56,484 nt of DNA from an uncultured Acidobacteriia bacterium. Its GTDB lineage: Bacteria; Acidobacteriota; Terriglobia; Bryobacterales; Bryobacteraceae. Location: positions 1 through 56,484 of the forward strand of contig CAIVPR010000024.1 in the NCBI GenBank assembly GCA_903907865.1, read 5' to 3'. The translations under genes and the position numbers were made by a program. Positions 43,061-52,664 of the stretch are shown here, piece after piece. Each line of letters opens with the position of its first letter. Position 1 is the first letter of the stretch. Under the pieces are notes generated by a model. It was not told the DNA's origin, searched no databases, and worked only from the letters and a program-made list of their open reading frames with translations.

Positions 43061-43729
43061 CTATTCAATATCCAGACACTCAGCCAATTCCCGGGTCAGA
43101 ACCGCACCTTCTTTCAGTACCTTCCACCCCGATCCTGAAATGTCGATCGTAGTGGCCCCCACGCCCCCGCAAAATCCGCCGTCCAGCACCAGATCGACGC
43201 GCCCGTCCATCATCCCGAACACTTCGATACCGCTGCTGCACGTCGGATGCCCCGAGATGTTCGCGCTCGTTGCAATAACCGGTTGCCCCAACCTCTCCAG
43301 CAAGCCGTCCACCACCCGCGATTCGGCATGCCTTACGCCAAGACGCCCCGTGTTCCCTGTAGCCCGCAGCGGTATCCCGGCGGCGGCCTGCAGGATCATC
43401 GTAAGCGGCCCCGGCCAGAACTTGCGCGCCAGCAGCCGGAATCTCGGCGTGATCTCCCGTGCCAATTCCTCCACCATCATCGCGTCGCTCACCAGCATCG
43501 GCAGCGCGCGGTTGATCTCGCGTCCTTTGGCCCGGTAAACCTCGCGCACGGCACGCAGGCTGAACGGATCGGCCACCAGCGCGTAGAGCGCGTCGGTAGG
43601 AATCGCGACCACACGACCGGCGCGGATGGCGTCGGCAGCGCGGTCCAATGCATCCCCGTCCGGGGACTGCTGGTCAATCTCGATTAGATCGGTAGGCACC
43701 CGGAGCCAGCGTAGCACCCCGACGGCCAT
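43061..43729 (-). CDS. Threonylcarbamoyl-AMP synthase, Sua5/YrdC/TsaC family
   Basis: A 222-residue YrdC-fold enzyme that makes threonylcarbamoyl-AMP for t6A37 in ANN-reading tRNAs. Motifs: AGRVVAIPTDALYALVADPF (substrate site; the usual TxYGL is here ALYAL), KGREINRALPMLVSD, FWPGPLTMIL and TSANISGHPTCSSGIEV. The change from YGL to YAL suggests it may be a YciO-like paralog rather than the main TsaC. ATG 43729 is used. It is divergent from the ATP-grasp operon. With miaA nearby, two tRNA A37-modification genes lie within 4 kb, but they are not in one operon. Confidence 0.88.
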   Translation of the reverse strand: MAVGVLRWLRVPTDLIEIDQQSPDGDALDRAADAIRAGRVVAIPTDALYALVADPFSLRAVREVYRAKGREINRALPMLVSDAMMVEELAREITPRFRLLARKFWPGPLTMILQAAAGIPLRATGNTGRLGVRHAESRVVDGLLERLGQPVIATSANISGHPTCSSGIEVFGMMDGRVDLVLDGGFCGGVGATTIDISGSGWKVLKEGAVLTRELAECLDIE

Positions 43730-43853
43730 AAAAACAACCGGTTCAAGTACAATGACAGTTACCGACTAGCGGCGGCGACCACGTAGCTCGTACCGGCCGC
43801 ATTTACGGGAGCGCACAGGCCCGTTTCCCTGCGCCCCGAACGAAAGAGGAAGC

Positions 43854-45341
43854 ATGTCTGCGGCACAACCGGCCCATCCGGTCAACCAGCTTCTGTTCCA
43901 AGGCTACGACCCCGGCAATTTTTACGACGAACTGATCGCCCCCAACGGCCTCCCGAGGGAGTGCGCCGCCGCGATGTACGAGCACTTGGCGTCGATGCCC
44001 CTCGACGTCTTCGAGGAACGGCGCAAATTGGCCGACCTCTCGTACCTCGTGCAGGGTATCACCTTCACGGTCTACAGCGACGGTCGCGGCACCGAGCGTC
44101 TCTTCCCCTTCGACCTCGTTCCGCGCATCATTCCGCACCACGAATGGGCGCTGATAGAGCGCGGGCTAGCGCAGCGCGTCACAGCTCTTAACCTATACCT
44201 GCGCGACATCTACAACGAGCAGCGGATTCTCAAGGACCGCATAATCCCGCGCAACCTCGTCTATTCCTGCAAGCACTTCCGCCGCGAAATGGTGGGCCTG
44301 TCGGTCCCCCGCGACATCTACGTGCACGTCTCGGGCATCGATCTGGTCCGCGACTCCCGCACCGGCGAGTACTTGGTTCTCGAAGACAACGCCCGCTCGC
44401 CAAGCGGCATTTCCTACGTCTTGGAAAACCGCCTCGTGATGCGCCGCACCTTCCCGACGGTCTTCGAGGCCTGCGAGGTGATGCCGGTCGACCACTACCC
44501 CACCGAGCTGGTCCAGATCCTTCGCAGCCTCTCGCCGCGCTCCGGCGACCGCCCGGTGATCGTCCTGCTCACCCCCGGCCTCTACAACAGCGCCTACTTC
44601 GAGCACTGCTTCCTGGCACAGGAAATGGGCATTGAACTGGTGGAAGGTCGCGACCTCGTGGTGGCCGACGACGTGGTCTACATGAAGACCATCCGCGGCC
44701 TGACGCGCGTCGACGTGATCTACCGCCGCGTGGACGACGACTTCCTGGACCCCTTGGCCTTCCGGGCGGACTCGCTGGTCGGCGTACCCGGTCTGATGAA
44801 CGCCTACCGGGCCGGCAACATCGCCCTCGCCAACGCGGTGGGTACCGGCGTCGCCGACGACAAGGCCATCTACGCCTACGTCCCCGCCTTTATCAAGTAC
44901 TACATGGGCGAGGAGCCGATCCTCAAGAACGTAGACACCTACCTCTGCTCCGATCCCACACAGCTCTCCTACGTGCTGGACCATTTGGGCGAGCTGGTGG
45001 TGAAGGCGGTGGGCGAATCCGGCGGCTACGGCATGCTGATGGGACCGTCGGCGGACAAGAAGACCATTGAGGACTTCCGGCAGCGCCTTATTGCCGACCC
45101 CCGCAACTATATCGCCCAGCCGGTGATTCCGCTTTCCCGATGCCCGTCGTTCGATCCGGCGACGGGCACGATGAGCCCCCGGCACGTCGATCTGCGGCCC
45201 TACTGCCTGTACGACGGCGAAAAGACGACCATCGTCCCCGGCGGCCTTACGCGCGTGGCACTGCAGCGTGGCTCGCTGGTGGTGAACTCGTCGCAGGGCG
45301 GCGGCAGCAAGGATACTTGGGTTCTGAGGGGGGAAGAATAA
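43854..45341 (+). CDS. Circularly permuted ATP-grasp protein (DUF404/DUF407 type)
   Basis: A 495-residue protein. The N-terminal [20 protein letters not shown] and [20 protein letters not shown] lead into the ATP-grasp core: [39 protein letters not shown], and late [20 protein letters not shown], which carries the nucleotide-binding loop that has moved position in the permuted fold. It is likely a peptide or amino-acid ligase. First gene of a three-gene operon with alpha-E and transglutaminase genes, found in many phyla and proposed to modify peptides or proteins; the true substrate is unknown. The stop is one base before the next start. Confidence 0.93.
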   Translation: MSAAQPAHPVNQLLFQGYDPGNFYDELIAPNGLPRECAAAMYEHLASMPLDVFEERRKLADLSYLVQGITFTVYSDGRGTERLFPFDLVPRIIPHHEWALIERGLAQRVTALNLYLRDIYNEQRILKDRIIPRNLVYSCKHFRREMVGLSVPRDIYVHVSGIDLVRDSRTGEYLVLEDNARSPSGISYVLENRLVMRRTFPTVFEACEVMPVDHYPTELVQILRSLSPRSGDRPVIVLLTPGLYNSAYFEHCFLAQEMGIELVEGRDLVVADDVVYMKTIRGLTRVDVIYRRVDDDFLDPLAFRADSLVGVPGLMNAYRAGNIALANAVGTGVADDKAIYAYVPAFIKYYMGEEPILKNVDTYLCSDPTQLSYVLDHLGELVVKAVGESGGYGMLMGPSADKKTIEDFRQRLIADPRNYIAQPVIPLSRCPSFDPATGTMSPRHVDLRPYCLYDGEKTTIVPGGLTRVALQRGSLVVNSSQGGGSKDTWVLRGEE

Positions 45342-45342
45342 C

Positions 45343-46287
45343 ATGATGTTGTCACGCATTGCCGACTCCCTCTTCTGGATCGGCCGTTACATGGAGCGCG
45401 CCGACAACACCGCGCGCATCCTGGACGTGAACTACCATATGCTCCTGGAGCAGCCTGCGGACACCTACCAGCTCCGCTGGCATCCGCTCATCACCGTCAC
45501 TGGCGAGCGCACCCGCTTCTACCAGCGCCACGACGAGGCCAACGCGCACGCAGCGTTCGACTTCCTCGGCTACTCCGAGGACAATCCGAACTCGATCGCC
45601 CAGTGCATCATCCACGCCCGTGAAAACGCGCGCACCATCCGCGACCGCATCTCGCGCGAGTTGTGGGAGGACATCAACGGCCTCTACCACAAGATCAACA
45701 AGCTGCGCGACGAGGGCGGCGACCTATCCCGCTTCTGCGACGCCGTCAAGCGCGGCGGCCACCGCTTCCACGGTGTCTGCGACGCCACGCTGTCGCGCGA
45801 CGAGGGCTGGCACTTCCTCCAAGCCGGGTGCGCCGTGGAGCGGGCCGAGATGACGGCGCGCATCCTCGACGTCCACTACCACCAGTTGCTGGAGGGTCCG
45901 CAGATCCTGTCGGAAGCCCGGCACGCATGGATGGCGGTGCTGAAGTCGGTGGCGGCGTACGAGCTTTACAAGCGGCAGTACACGCAGATCGAGCCCCCGA
46001 AGGTAGCGGAGCTGCTGTTGCTGGACGCGCGTCATCCCCGCTCGGTGCGCTTCAACCTTGGCGTGCTGCAGAATTCCCTGTACGCGATTAGCGGTTCGGT
46101 GCCGGGTACGTACGCCAATGAGGCGGAGCGGCTGACGGGCAGGGCGTACGAACGGCTGACCTACGACAGCATCGAAGAGATCTTCGAGGGCGGTCTCCAC
46201 GAGTATCTGGAGGAGCTGCAGGGGACCTGCCGGACGATCGGCGCCGAAGTGACCCAGACGTATTTCTATTACGCCGTCGTTGCGTAG
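45343..46287 (+). CDS. Alpha-E domain protein
   Basis: A 314-residue all-helical protein of the alpha-E family: MLSRIADSLFWIGRYMERAD at the start is the hallmark, with DNTARILDVNYHMLLEQPAD and, in the second half, QAGCAVERAEMTARILDVHY then HPRSVRFNLGVLQNSLYAIS. The two RADNTARILD/RAEMTARILD segments suggest an internal duplication. It is always encoded with the permuted ATP-grasp protein and probably its partner or substrate carrier. The start is one base after the ATP-grasp stop; the transglutaminase gene follows 69 bases later. Confidence 0.93.
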   Translation: MMLSRIADSLFWIGRYMERADNTARILDVNYHMLLEQPADTYQLRWHPLITVTGERTRFYQRHDEANAHAAFDFLGYSEDNPNSIAQCIIHARENARTIRDRISRELWEDINGLYHKINKLRDEGGDLSRFCDAVKRGGHRFHGVCDATLSRDEGWHFLQAGCAVERAEMTARILDVHYHQLLEGPQILSEARHAWMAVLKSVAAYELYKRQYTQIEPPKVAELLLLDARHPRSVRFNLGVLQNSLYAISGSVPGTYANEAERLTGRAYERLTYDSIEEIFEGGLHEYLEELQGTCRTIGAEVTQTYFYYAVVA

Positions 46288-46303
46288 CGCTCGGTTGAAC
46301 CAG

Positions 46304-46327
46304 CAGAGCCGCGACCGCAAGGGACCG
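46304..46327. repeat. Copy 1 of a short dispersed GC-rich repeat
   Basis: The core GCCGCGACCGCAAGGGACCG lies between the alpha-E and transglutaminase genes. A similar word occurs at 47403-47426 (ACCGCGACCGCGAGGG). The pattern resembles the CCGCGACCGnnAGGG elements scattered in intergenic regions of acidobacteria and planctomycetes, recalled from general knowledge. Confidence 0.45.
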
Positions 46328-46356
46328 GCCTTCTGCCTATTTCCCGGAGGAACCTG

Positions 46357-47328
46357 ATGAACCGCTACAAACTAGTCCACGTCACGCAGTTTTCCTACGA
46401 CGGCCCAGTGTCGGAGAGCTACAACGAGCTCCGTCTCCGCCCGCGCCACGACGAGGGCCAGAGCTGCCTGTCGTTCCGCGTCTCGACCAACCCGTCGGCG
46501 CGCGCGGTCGGCCATCAAGACTTCTTCGGCAACTGGGTGCACCTGTTCCACATCCTGCCCGAACACCGCCGCCTGCGCGTCGAAAGCGAGGCGGTTGTCC
46601 TAGTCCACCCGAAGGACCCGCCCACGCCTTCAGCTGTGACCGTGGCCGAGATGGACGCCCAGCATGACATCTTGATGGATGACCACTTTGACTGGATGTC
46701 GTCGTCGCGCTACTGCCCGCTGTCGGATTCGCTGGGCGACCTGATCGCGTCGGCGGAATCGCGCTGTGATGGCACGCTGTACAGCTTCGTGGTGGAGGCC
46801 TCGTCAGTGATCCACGAGGGCTTCAAGTACCAGCAGGGGGCGACGCATGTGCACTCGTCCGTGGCGGAGTGCTTGGAGAGCCGCGCCGGGGTGTGCCAGG
46901 ATTTTTCGCACATCCTGATCTCGCTGCTGCGGACCCGGGGTATTCCGGCGCGGTATGTATCGGGGTATTTGGTGCCGAGGCAGACGGCTGATGATCAGGC
47001 AGCGATGGAACGGGTGATCGGCGGCCTCGCGTCGCACGCCTGGGTGCAGGCTTGGATTCCGGGGATGGACTGGATCGGGCTGGATCCGACCGTCGGCTCG
47101 TGGGTCGAAGCCCAGCATATCCGGATCGCCTATGGGCGGGATTACGGCGACGTGCCGCCTGTGCGTGGGGTTTACAAAGGGCATGCGGGACAGAGTTTGT
47201 CGGTGGACGTGCTGTTGCGCCCGGCGTTGGACCACGAGGGCTCCGAGATTTTGGAGGAGACCGCAGCGGTCCCGCCGCCGGATCCGCACGAGGACGAGAT
47301 GTACCAGCAGCAACAACAACAACAGTAG
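46357..47328 (+). CDS. Transglutaminase-like cysteine protease (operon with ATP-grasp/alpha-E)
   Basis: A 323-residue protein. The N-terminal beta domain (KLVHVTQFSYDGPVSESYNE) is the bacterial transglutaminase N-domain. The catalytic triad is Cys180 (SRAGVCQDFSHI), His227 (LASHAWVQAW) and Asp243 (GLDPTVG). It may hydrolyse or ligate amide bonds made by the ATP-grasp partner. The C-terminus (residues about 280-323) is a Pro/Glu/Asp-rich tail ending in seven glutamines, which is unusual for the family. A 24-base repeat-like segment lies in the gap before it. Confidence 0.92.
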   Translation: MNRYKLVHVTQFSYDGPVSESYNELRLRPRHDEGQSCLSFRVSTNPSARAVGHQDFFGNWVHLFHILPEHRRLRVESEAVVLVHPKDPPTPSAVTVAEMDAQHDILMDDHFDWMSSSRYCPLSDSLGDLIASAESRCDGTLYSFVVEASSVIHEGFKYQQGATHVHSSVAECLESRAGVCQDFSHILISLLRTRGIPARYVSGYLVPRQTADDQAAMERVIGGLASHAWVQAWIPGMDWIGLDPTVGSWVEAQHIRIAYGRDYGDVPPVRGVYKGHAGQSLSVDVLLRPALDHEGSEILEETAAVPPPDPHEDEMYQQQQQQQ

Positions 47329-47402
47329 GCTTCGGGTGGCATCCAGGTCCGTCCGACGCAGTGCGACCTAGACCCAACCGGCTCGGTAACATGTGGTTTC
47401 TG

Positions 47403-47426
47403 CCGAACCGCGACCGCGAGGGCGCG
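47403..47426. repeat. Copy 2 of a short dispersed GC-rich repeat
   Basis: CCGAACCGCGACCGCGAGGG lies in the 254-base gap after the transglutaminase gene and matches the copy at 46304 over about 17 bases. The rest of the gap 47329-47582 shows no gene. Confidence 0.45.
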
Positions 47427-47582
47427 TTTGTTCGGGGAACTGAAGGCGCGCCTGCTGCTCGACTAGCTGGCGTTGACGGCCGCCTCCGCCAAGGGAGCTT
47501 GTAATGCCACCCGTCTGCTCCTGACCCGGCCTAGAATTGAAACAGGGGCTCCCTTCCACATATCCACCGGGCGAATGCTGGG

Positions 47583-48217
47583 TCAGCCTAGCTTCTCACC
47601 CCGCCCCCAAACCAGCCTGCACCCAAACACCACCAGAAACGTCCCCGCCGCCCGGTCGATCCACTTTTTCGCCCGCCGGTAAGCCGTCTGCGACCGCACC
47701 GTCGAAAGCACCACCGTCAGCATTGCGTACCAGAGCGTTTCGTTCACCAGAATGATTCCCGGCAACGACATCCGGATCCACCCGGGCCAAGCCGGGTCCA
47801 GCACCGCCGCAAAAATGCTGGCGAAGAAGACCATCACCTTCGGGTTGGAGATGTTCAGCGCCAAGCCCCGGCGGAAAGCCTCGGCACCCGTCAACTTACC
47901 CGTCGAGCCCGACGTTTCCGGGCCCGCATCCTTCGCACGTCGCCACGACTGCACCCCCATGTACAGCAGGTACGTGCCGCCGCCGAACTGCAGCAGCTTG
48001 TACAGCCACGTCAGACGCACGAACAGCGCCTCCAGCCCGACCAGCGCTGCGATGGCCCAGATCGTTGCCGCCACGCCCAGCCCGAGGGCATGTAGCACGC
48101 CCACCCGCCGTGAATGCTGGACCGAAAGTTGGACGGTCGCCACAAACGCAGGGCTTGGACTGGCCACGGCAAGCAGACGGACCCCCATAAAGGCGAGCAG
48201 GGAAGGCAGGGAACGCA
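47583..48217 (-). CDS. LysE/RhtB-family amino-acid exporter
   Basis: A 211-residue membrane protein with about six hydrophobic segments. ATG 48217 is chosen; the frame runs upstream into the divergent gene without membrane-like sequence. Family signatures: LLAVASPSPAFVATVQLSVQ (usual PGP is PSP here), GVLHALGLGVAATIWAIAAL, GGTYLLYMGVQSWRRAK, RRGLALNISNPKVMVFFASI. LysE proteins export amino acids or small metabolites. It is a single gene, convergent with the transglutaminase operon. The substrate is unknown. Confidence 0.9.
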
Positions 48218-48265
48218 TTTCCCATAAATGTAGCAGCGATAGAATGACGTCAGACCCTCCACTCC

Positions 48266-49165
48266 ATGTTGTTTGCCGTCCTTCTGATGCTCGCCGCTGT
48301 CCCCGGGTTTGACGAGGCCTTCCGGTCGGGTCTGCTCGCGCTCCAGCGCGGGGACTTGAAGGGTGCCGAAACCGGACTGTCCCAAGCCGCGAAACTGGCC
48401 CCGTCCGACGGGCGCGTCTGGGTCGCGCTGGCCCAGGTGCGTCGACGTCTGGGCGACGAGGCCGGTGCAGAATCCGCCGCCGGTCAGGCTGCAAAGAACG
48501 CTGCGGGGAACAAGCCGCTGCTCGCGGCCCTCGGCACGTACTATTTCGAGGCCGCCAAGCCGCTGCTCCAGTCCGAACAATTCGCCGAGGCCGCCAAACT
48601 GCTCGAAACCGCCCGTACGCGCGTGCCGGGCGATCCGCAGATCGAATTGGCGCTGGGCGTCGCCTGCTACGGACTGCGCCACTTCGACGAGGCCGCCGCC
48701 GCGTTCCTGCGCACCATCGACATCGACCCCACCATCGAACAACCCTACGTCTTCCTCGGACGCTTCCCCGACCAAGTGGCGTCGCGGTTGCCGGAGATCA
48801 CACGGAAATTCGAGGCCTACGAGAAGGCGCACCCCAAGAGCTACCTCGGGTACTTCCTGCATGCGAAGGCGCTGAATGCGGGTTCTGCGGACGCCGAGGC
48901 ATCGCTGAAGCTGCTGGAGAAGGCCGTTTCGCTGAATGCCAACGACTCGGCTGTCCAGTTCGAACTGGGCACCGTGCTCGACCGTCTGCGCCGCTACGAC
49001 GACGCCGCCAAAACCTACGAGTCTGCCGCGACGCTCGATCCTTTGGACGCCCCTACCCAATACCGGCTGGCGCGGGTCTACGGTCGTCTGGGTCGGGAGG
49101 CCGACGCGCAACGCGCCCGCGAGGCCCACGAAAAACTCACCCGAACGCAGGATGCGAAGCGATGA
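48266..49165 (+). CDS. Exported TPR protein upstream of UnbV-type protein
   Basis: A 299-residue protein with a short hydrophobic N-terminus (MLFAVLLMLAAVPG), likely a signal. TPR units: FRSGLLALQRGDLKGAETGL, SDGRVWVALAQVRRRLGDEA, PQIELALGVACYGLRHFDEA, and near the end KLLEKAVSLNANDSAVQFEL and QYRLARVYGRLGREADAQRA. The stop overlaps the start of the next gene as ATGA, showing tight translational coupling. The two products therefore probably work together in the periplasm or at the surface. Confidence 0.85.
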   Translation: MLFAVLLMLAAVPGFDEAFRSGLLALQRGDLKGAETGLSQAAKLAPSDGRVWVALAQVRRRLGDEAGAESAAGQAAKNAAGNKPLLAALGTYYFEAAKPLLQSEQFAEAAKLLETARTRVPGDPQIELALGVACYGLRHFDEAAAAFLRTIDIDPTIEQPYVFLGRFPDQVASRLPEITRKFEAYEKAHPKSYLGYFLHAKALNAGSADAEASLKLLEKAVSLNANDSAVQFELGTVLDRLRRYDDAAKTYESAATLDPLDAPTQYRLARVYGRLGREADAQRAREAHEKLTRTQDAKR

Positions 49166-52100
49166 CGAGGCGTGAATTCGCGGCGGCCATCGCGGCCGCG
49201 GGGTTGTTGCCATCGAGGTCGGTGCAGGCGGCCCCGTTCGAGGTGCATTTCCGAAAGCCCAATCCGTTTGATCCGCTGCTGAAGCTGGCTGTGCCGGGCA
49301 CCGACGAGTTCGCGGGCGAAAAGGTGGCCGCGGAGCTGGAGGACAGGCTCGTGCGCATCTTCCAAGGTAAGGAATCGGCCCCGAACTCCCTGCAAGCCTT
49401 GGTCGCGAAGGTACGGAAGGACCCGAGTCCCCGCTTCCGCTTCTTCTCCCTGCCAGATGACATCGTGCGCTTCGAGATCACGGTGCGTGGCGAGCACCAC
49501 GTCGGCACTTGGAAACTGCCCGACTTCCGGGAGCTCACCCACGCCACCGCCGTCTCCGAGCAGTCTTATTTCATCGACGCCACCAGCCACGTCTTCGGTG
49601 GCGTCCCCTCCTTCCGCGACCAGATGCTGGGCGGCAACAACTACTGGCGGGCGCGCCTCGATTCCGCCGTCGGCATCGACGTCTTCGGGAACCAAGGCAT
49701 CGCGGCGGGCGATATCGACAACGACGGCGTCGACGAAATCTACGTCTGCCAACCCGGCGGCCTCCCCAACCGCCTCTACAAATTTCGCCCCGACGGCACT
49801 GCTGAGGACATCACCGAGCGCGCCGGCCTCGCGATCCTCGACGAATCCACCTCGGCGCTCTTCGTCGACTTCCGCAATTCCGGCCACCAGGACCTCGTCG
49901 TGCTGCGCGGCAGCGGCCCGCTACTGTTCCTGAACCAGGGCGACGGAACCTTCAAGGAGCTCCACGACGCCTTCCATTTCCGCACCGCCCCCCAAGGCTC
50001 GTTCACAGGCATGGCCGCCGCCGACTACGACCGCGACGGCAAGGTCGACCTCTACCTCTGCTGCTACGTCTACTTCCAGAGCGAGGACCAATACCAATAC
50101 CCGGCCCCCTACCAGGACGCCCGCAACGGCCCGCCGAACTTCCTCTTCCGCAACCAGTTGACGAAGGAAGGGGGTGTCTTCGAGGACGTCACCGCCGAGG
50201 TCGGCCTGAGCGAAAACAACGACCGCTTCTCGTTCGCCACCACCTGGATCGACCTGGACGGCGACGGCTGGCCGGACCTCCACGTCGTCAACGACTTCGG
50301 GCGCGACAACCTCTACTGCAACCGCAACGGCAAGTTCCGCGACGAGGCGGCTGCGGCGGGGGTCGACGATGCCGGTCCGGGCATGAGTTCCTCGTGGTTC
50401 GACTACGACGGCGACGGTCGCCCCGACCTCTACGTGTCCAACATGTGGACCGCAGCCGGGCAGCGCGTGATGGCCGATCCGGCCTTTACCGCTAAAGACC
50501 GCGATCCCGCCGCATGGCGCAACCACGCCAAAGGCAATTCGCTGTTCCGCAACCGGGACGACGGGACGTTCGAGGACGTCGGAGCGGCGCAGAATGTCGA
50601 AATGGGGCGCTGGGCTTGGGGTTCGGGCGGTTTCGACTTCCGGCTGAACGGGCACCCGGACATCCTCGTCGCGACTGGCATGGTGACCAACGGGAATGGC
50701 CCCGATTTGGAGAGCTTCTTCTGGCGACAGGTGGTGGCGAAGACGCCAGCGGCGGCGGGCGAGGCCCCGGCGTACGAAAACGGCTGGAACGCGCTGAACC
50801 AGATGATCCGGGAAGAGTCGTCCTGGAGCGGGCACCAGCCGAACGTGTACTACACGTGGGGCGAAAAGGGGTATCTCGACGCGTCCGGGGTGAGCGGCTT
50901 GGATTTTGCCGACGACACGCGGTCGTTCGTGGTGACGGATTTCGATGGCGACGGGTGTCCGGACATCATCCTGAAGAACCGGCTCGGGCCGCAGATCCGG
51001 GCGATGCGGAACAATTTGGCGCAGGCGCGGCCTCGGACTGGCGTCCGGCTGCGCGGGGTGAAGTCGAATCGGGACGCGATCGGGGCGCGGGTGGAGGTTG
51101 GCGGAGCGGCGCAGTGGGTGCAGGCGGGGTCGGGATTCCTGTCCCAACATGGAAAGACGCTGTATTTCGGGGTCCCGCAGGGGGCGGGAACCATTTCGGT
51201 GGTTTGGCCTTCGGGGCTGAAGGAGGAGTTTCCGCTGCGGCTTGGCGGCGTGAACACGCTCACCGAGGGCTCTGCGGAAACGGCGTTCCGGCCGTTCGCG
51301 GGGCGCCGGGACTGGGCGGTAGCGCCCGTTATCCCCAGGAATGCCCCGGAGTCGGCCGATGTCTGGCTGCGCGAATCGGTTCCAACGCCGGAGCGGCATC
51401 CCGGTCCCGCGTTCGTGGTGCTGCATACGGGGCAGTCGGCGAACGGCATCGACCTGACTAAGGCGGGTGACGACATCCCCGCCATCTGGGCGCTCTTCCG
51501 GCGCTACCTTTTTGAATACCGCAGACCACTTTCCCCGCCGATGACGGTGCTGATCGACGCCGAGAGCCGCGCCCGCAAGGTCTACGCCGGAATCCCGACC
51601 GAGTCCACCATGCGCGCCGACCTCCGGCAACTCGACCGCAGCCGCGAACTCGCCACCCCGTTCGCCGGGCGGTACTACTCGGAGCCGCGTCGAAGCTATT
51701 TCAAGTTCGGCGCGGCCTACTACTGGGCGGGATATCCCGAACGGGCCTTGCCGTATCTGGAAGAGGCCGTCCGCGCGCGCCCCGACAACTGGAAGGCGCT
51801 GATCGCCGCCGCGCGCATCGAGCAGGAGTTGGGCCGTCACCGGGACGCCGTCGCGACGTTCGAGCGCGTCCTCGGAGTGCGGCCAGCGTACGCCCCGGCG
51901 ATGGAGGGTGCCGGCGAGTCCCTGCTGAAACTGGACAACCGTGAATCCGCCAAAACGTCCTTCGAGCGAGCGGTGACGGTCGATCCGCAGTGCGCCGACG
52001 CCTGGAACCAGCTCGGGATCATGGCCGGGGAGGCGAACGACCTCGGCGCGGCACGGCAGCATTTCGAGAAGGCGATCGCGGCGCGGCGCGATCACACCGG

Positions 52101-52341
52101 GGCGATCAACAACTTGGGGGTCCTGTTCGCGAAGCTCGGCCAGGCGAATGATTCGATTGCGGCGTTCCGTTACGGGATCTCGGTGGACCCCGACGACGAG
52201 CAACTGTACATGAACCTGGCTCGGATTTACGTGACGACGGGGCAGCGGGACCAGGCAACCGCCGTGTTGCGGCAGTTGATGGAGAGGAAGCCGGGGAATG
52301 CCATGGGGGCGCGGGCTTTGCGGGAGTTGGAGGGGCGGTGA
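49162..52341 (+). CDS. FG-GAP/VCBS propeller + ASPIC/UnbV + TPR protein
   Basis: A 1059-residue exported protein with a Tat-like signal (TRREFAAAIAAAGLLPSRS). Residues about 160-620 carry repeated calcium-type FG-GAP motifs (DIDNDGVDEIYV, DYDRDGKVDLYL, DLDGDGWPDLHV, DYDGDGRPDLYV, DFDGDGCPDIIL). An ASPIC/UnbV domain follows (about 620-690; NRDAIGARVEVGG, ISVVWPSGLKEEF). The last 220 residues are TPR repeats (RALPYLEEAVRARPDNWKAL, SAKTSFERAVTVDPQCADAW). Such proteins are expanded in acidobacteria and are thought to be surface or periplasmic binding proteins. Coupled to the TPR gene upstream. Confidence 0.92.
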   Translation: MTRREFAAAIAAAGLLPSRSVQAAPFEVHFRKPNPFDPLLKLAVPGTDEFAGEKVAAELEDRLVRIFQGKESAPNSLQALVAKVRKDPSPRFRFFSLPDDIVRFEITVRGEHHVGTWKLPDFRELTHATAVSEQSYFIDATSHVFGGVPSFRDQMLGGNNYWRARLDSAVGIDVFGNQGIAAGDIDNDGVDEIYVCQPGGLPNRLYKFRPDGTAEDITERAGLAILDESTSALFVDFRNSGHQDLVVLRGSGPLLFLNQGDGTFKELHDAFHFRTAPQGSFTGMAAADYDRDGKVDLYLCCYVYFQSEDQYQYPAPYQDARNGPPNFLFRNQLTKEGGVFEDVTAEVGLSENNDRFSFATTWIDLDGDGWPDLHVVNDFGRDNLYCNRNGKFRDEAAAAGVDDAGPGMSSSWFDYDGDGRPDLYVSNMWTAAGQRVMADPAFTAKDRDPAAWRNHAKGNSLFRNRDDGTFEDVGAAQNVEMGRWAWGSGGFDFRLNGHPDILVATGMVTNGNGPDLESFFWRQVVAKTPAAAGEAPAYENGWNALNQMIREESSWSGHQPNVYYTWGEKGYLDASGVSGLDFADDTRSFVVTDFDGDGCPDIILKNRLGPQIRAMRNNLAQARPRTGVRLRGVKSNRDAIGARVEVGGAAQWVQAGSGFLSQHGKTLYFGVPQGAGTISVVWPSGLKEEFPLRLGGVNTLTEGSAETAFRPFAGRRDWAVAPVIPRNAPESADVWLRESVPTPERHPGPAFVVLHTGQSANGIDLTKAGDDIPAIWALFRRYLFEYRRPLSPPMTVLIDAESRARKVYAGIPTESTMRADLRQLDRSRELATPFAGRYYSEPRRSYFKFGAAYYWAGYPERALPYLEEAVRARPDNWKALIAAARIEQELGRHRDAVATFERVLGVRPAYAPAMEGAGESLLKLDNRESAKTSFERAVTVDPQCADAWNQLGIMAGEANDLGAARQHFEKAIAARRDHTGAINNLGVLFAKLGQANDSIAAFRYGISVDPDDEQLYMNLARIYVTTGQRDQATAVLRQLMERKPGNAMGARALRELEGR

Positions 52342-52377
52342 CGGGGACAATGCGGGCAAGCCCCAGCCGGGAATAGA

Positions 52378-52664
52378 TTACCCGAACAATTCGCTATGCG
52401 ACCCAAGCCGGATCAGCCGCAGGCTCTCAGTGTCTGGCTTTTCGTAAATCAACAGCAAGTCGGATTTGAGGTGGCACTCCCAGGGTTCCGACGAACTGGC
52501 CGACGAGTACATGGTCGCGAAATCTCGCAGGCAGGGGCTGGTCGACAACCAGTAGCCCCAAAAACGTTTTCCCGCAGTGAGTCCAACCCCGTTGCCGCCC
52601 GACGGGCGGCCTTCTCGCGCTTGTAGTCGCGTTTGAAGGCCGCCGATCCCTCAATCGTCCTCAT
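52378..52664 (-). pseudogene. YafQ/RelE-type toxin gene with two frameshifts
   Basis: Starting at ATG 52664 the frame reads MRTIEGSAAFKRDYKREKAA, the N-terminus of YafQ-type mRNA interferases. At about 52556-52564 (near a G4/T5 run) it shifts by +1 to LLVVDQPLPARFRDHVLVGQ, and at about 52481-52486 by another +1 to WECHLKSDLLLIYEKPD, ending RLGSHSELFG and TAA at 52380-52378. All three pieces match the toxin family in order, so a full toxin existed and is now broken twice. Its ATG overlaps the end of the antitoxin remnant by 14 bases. Confidence 0.82.
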
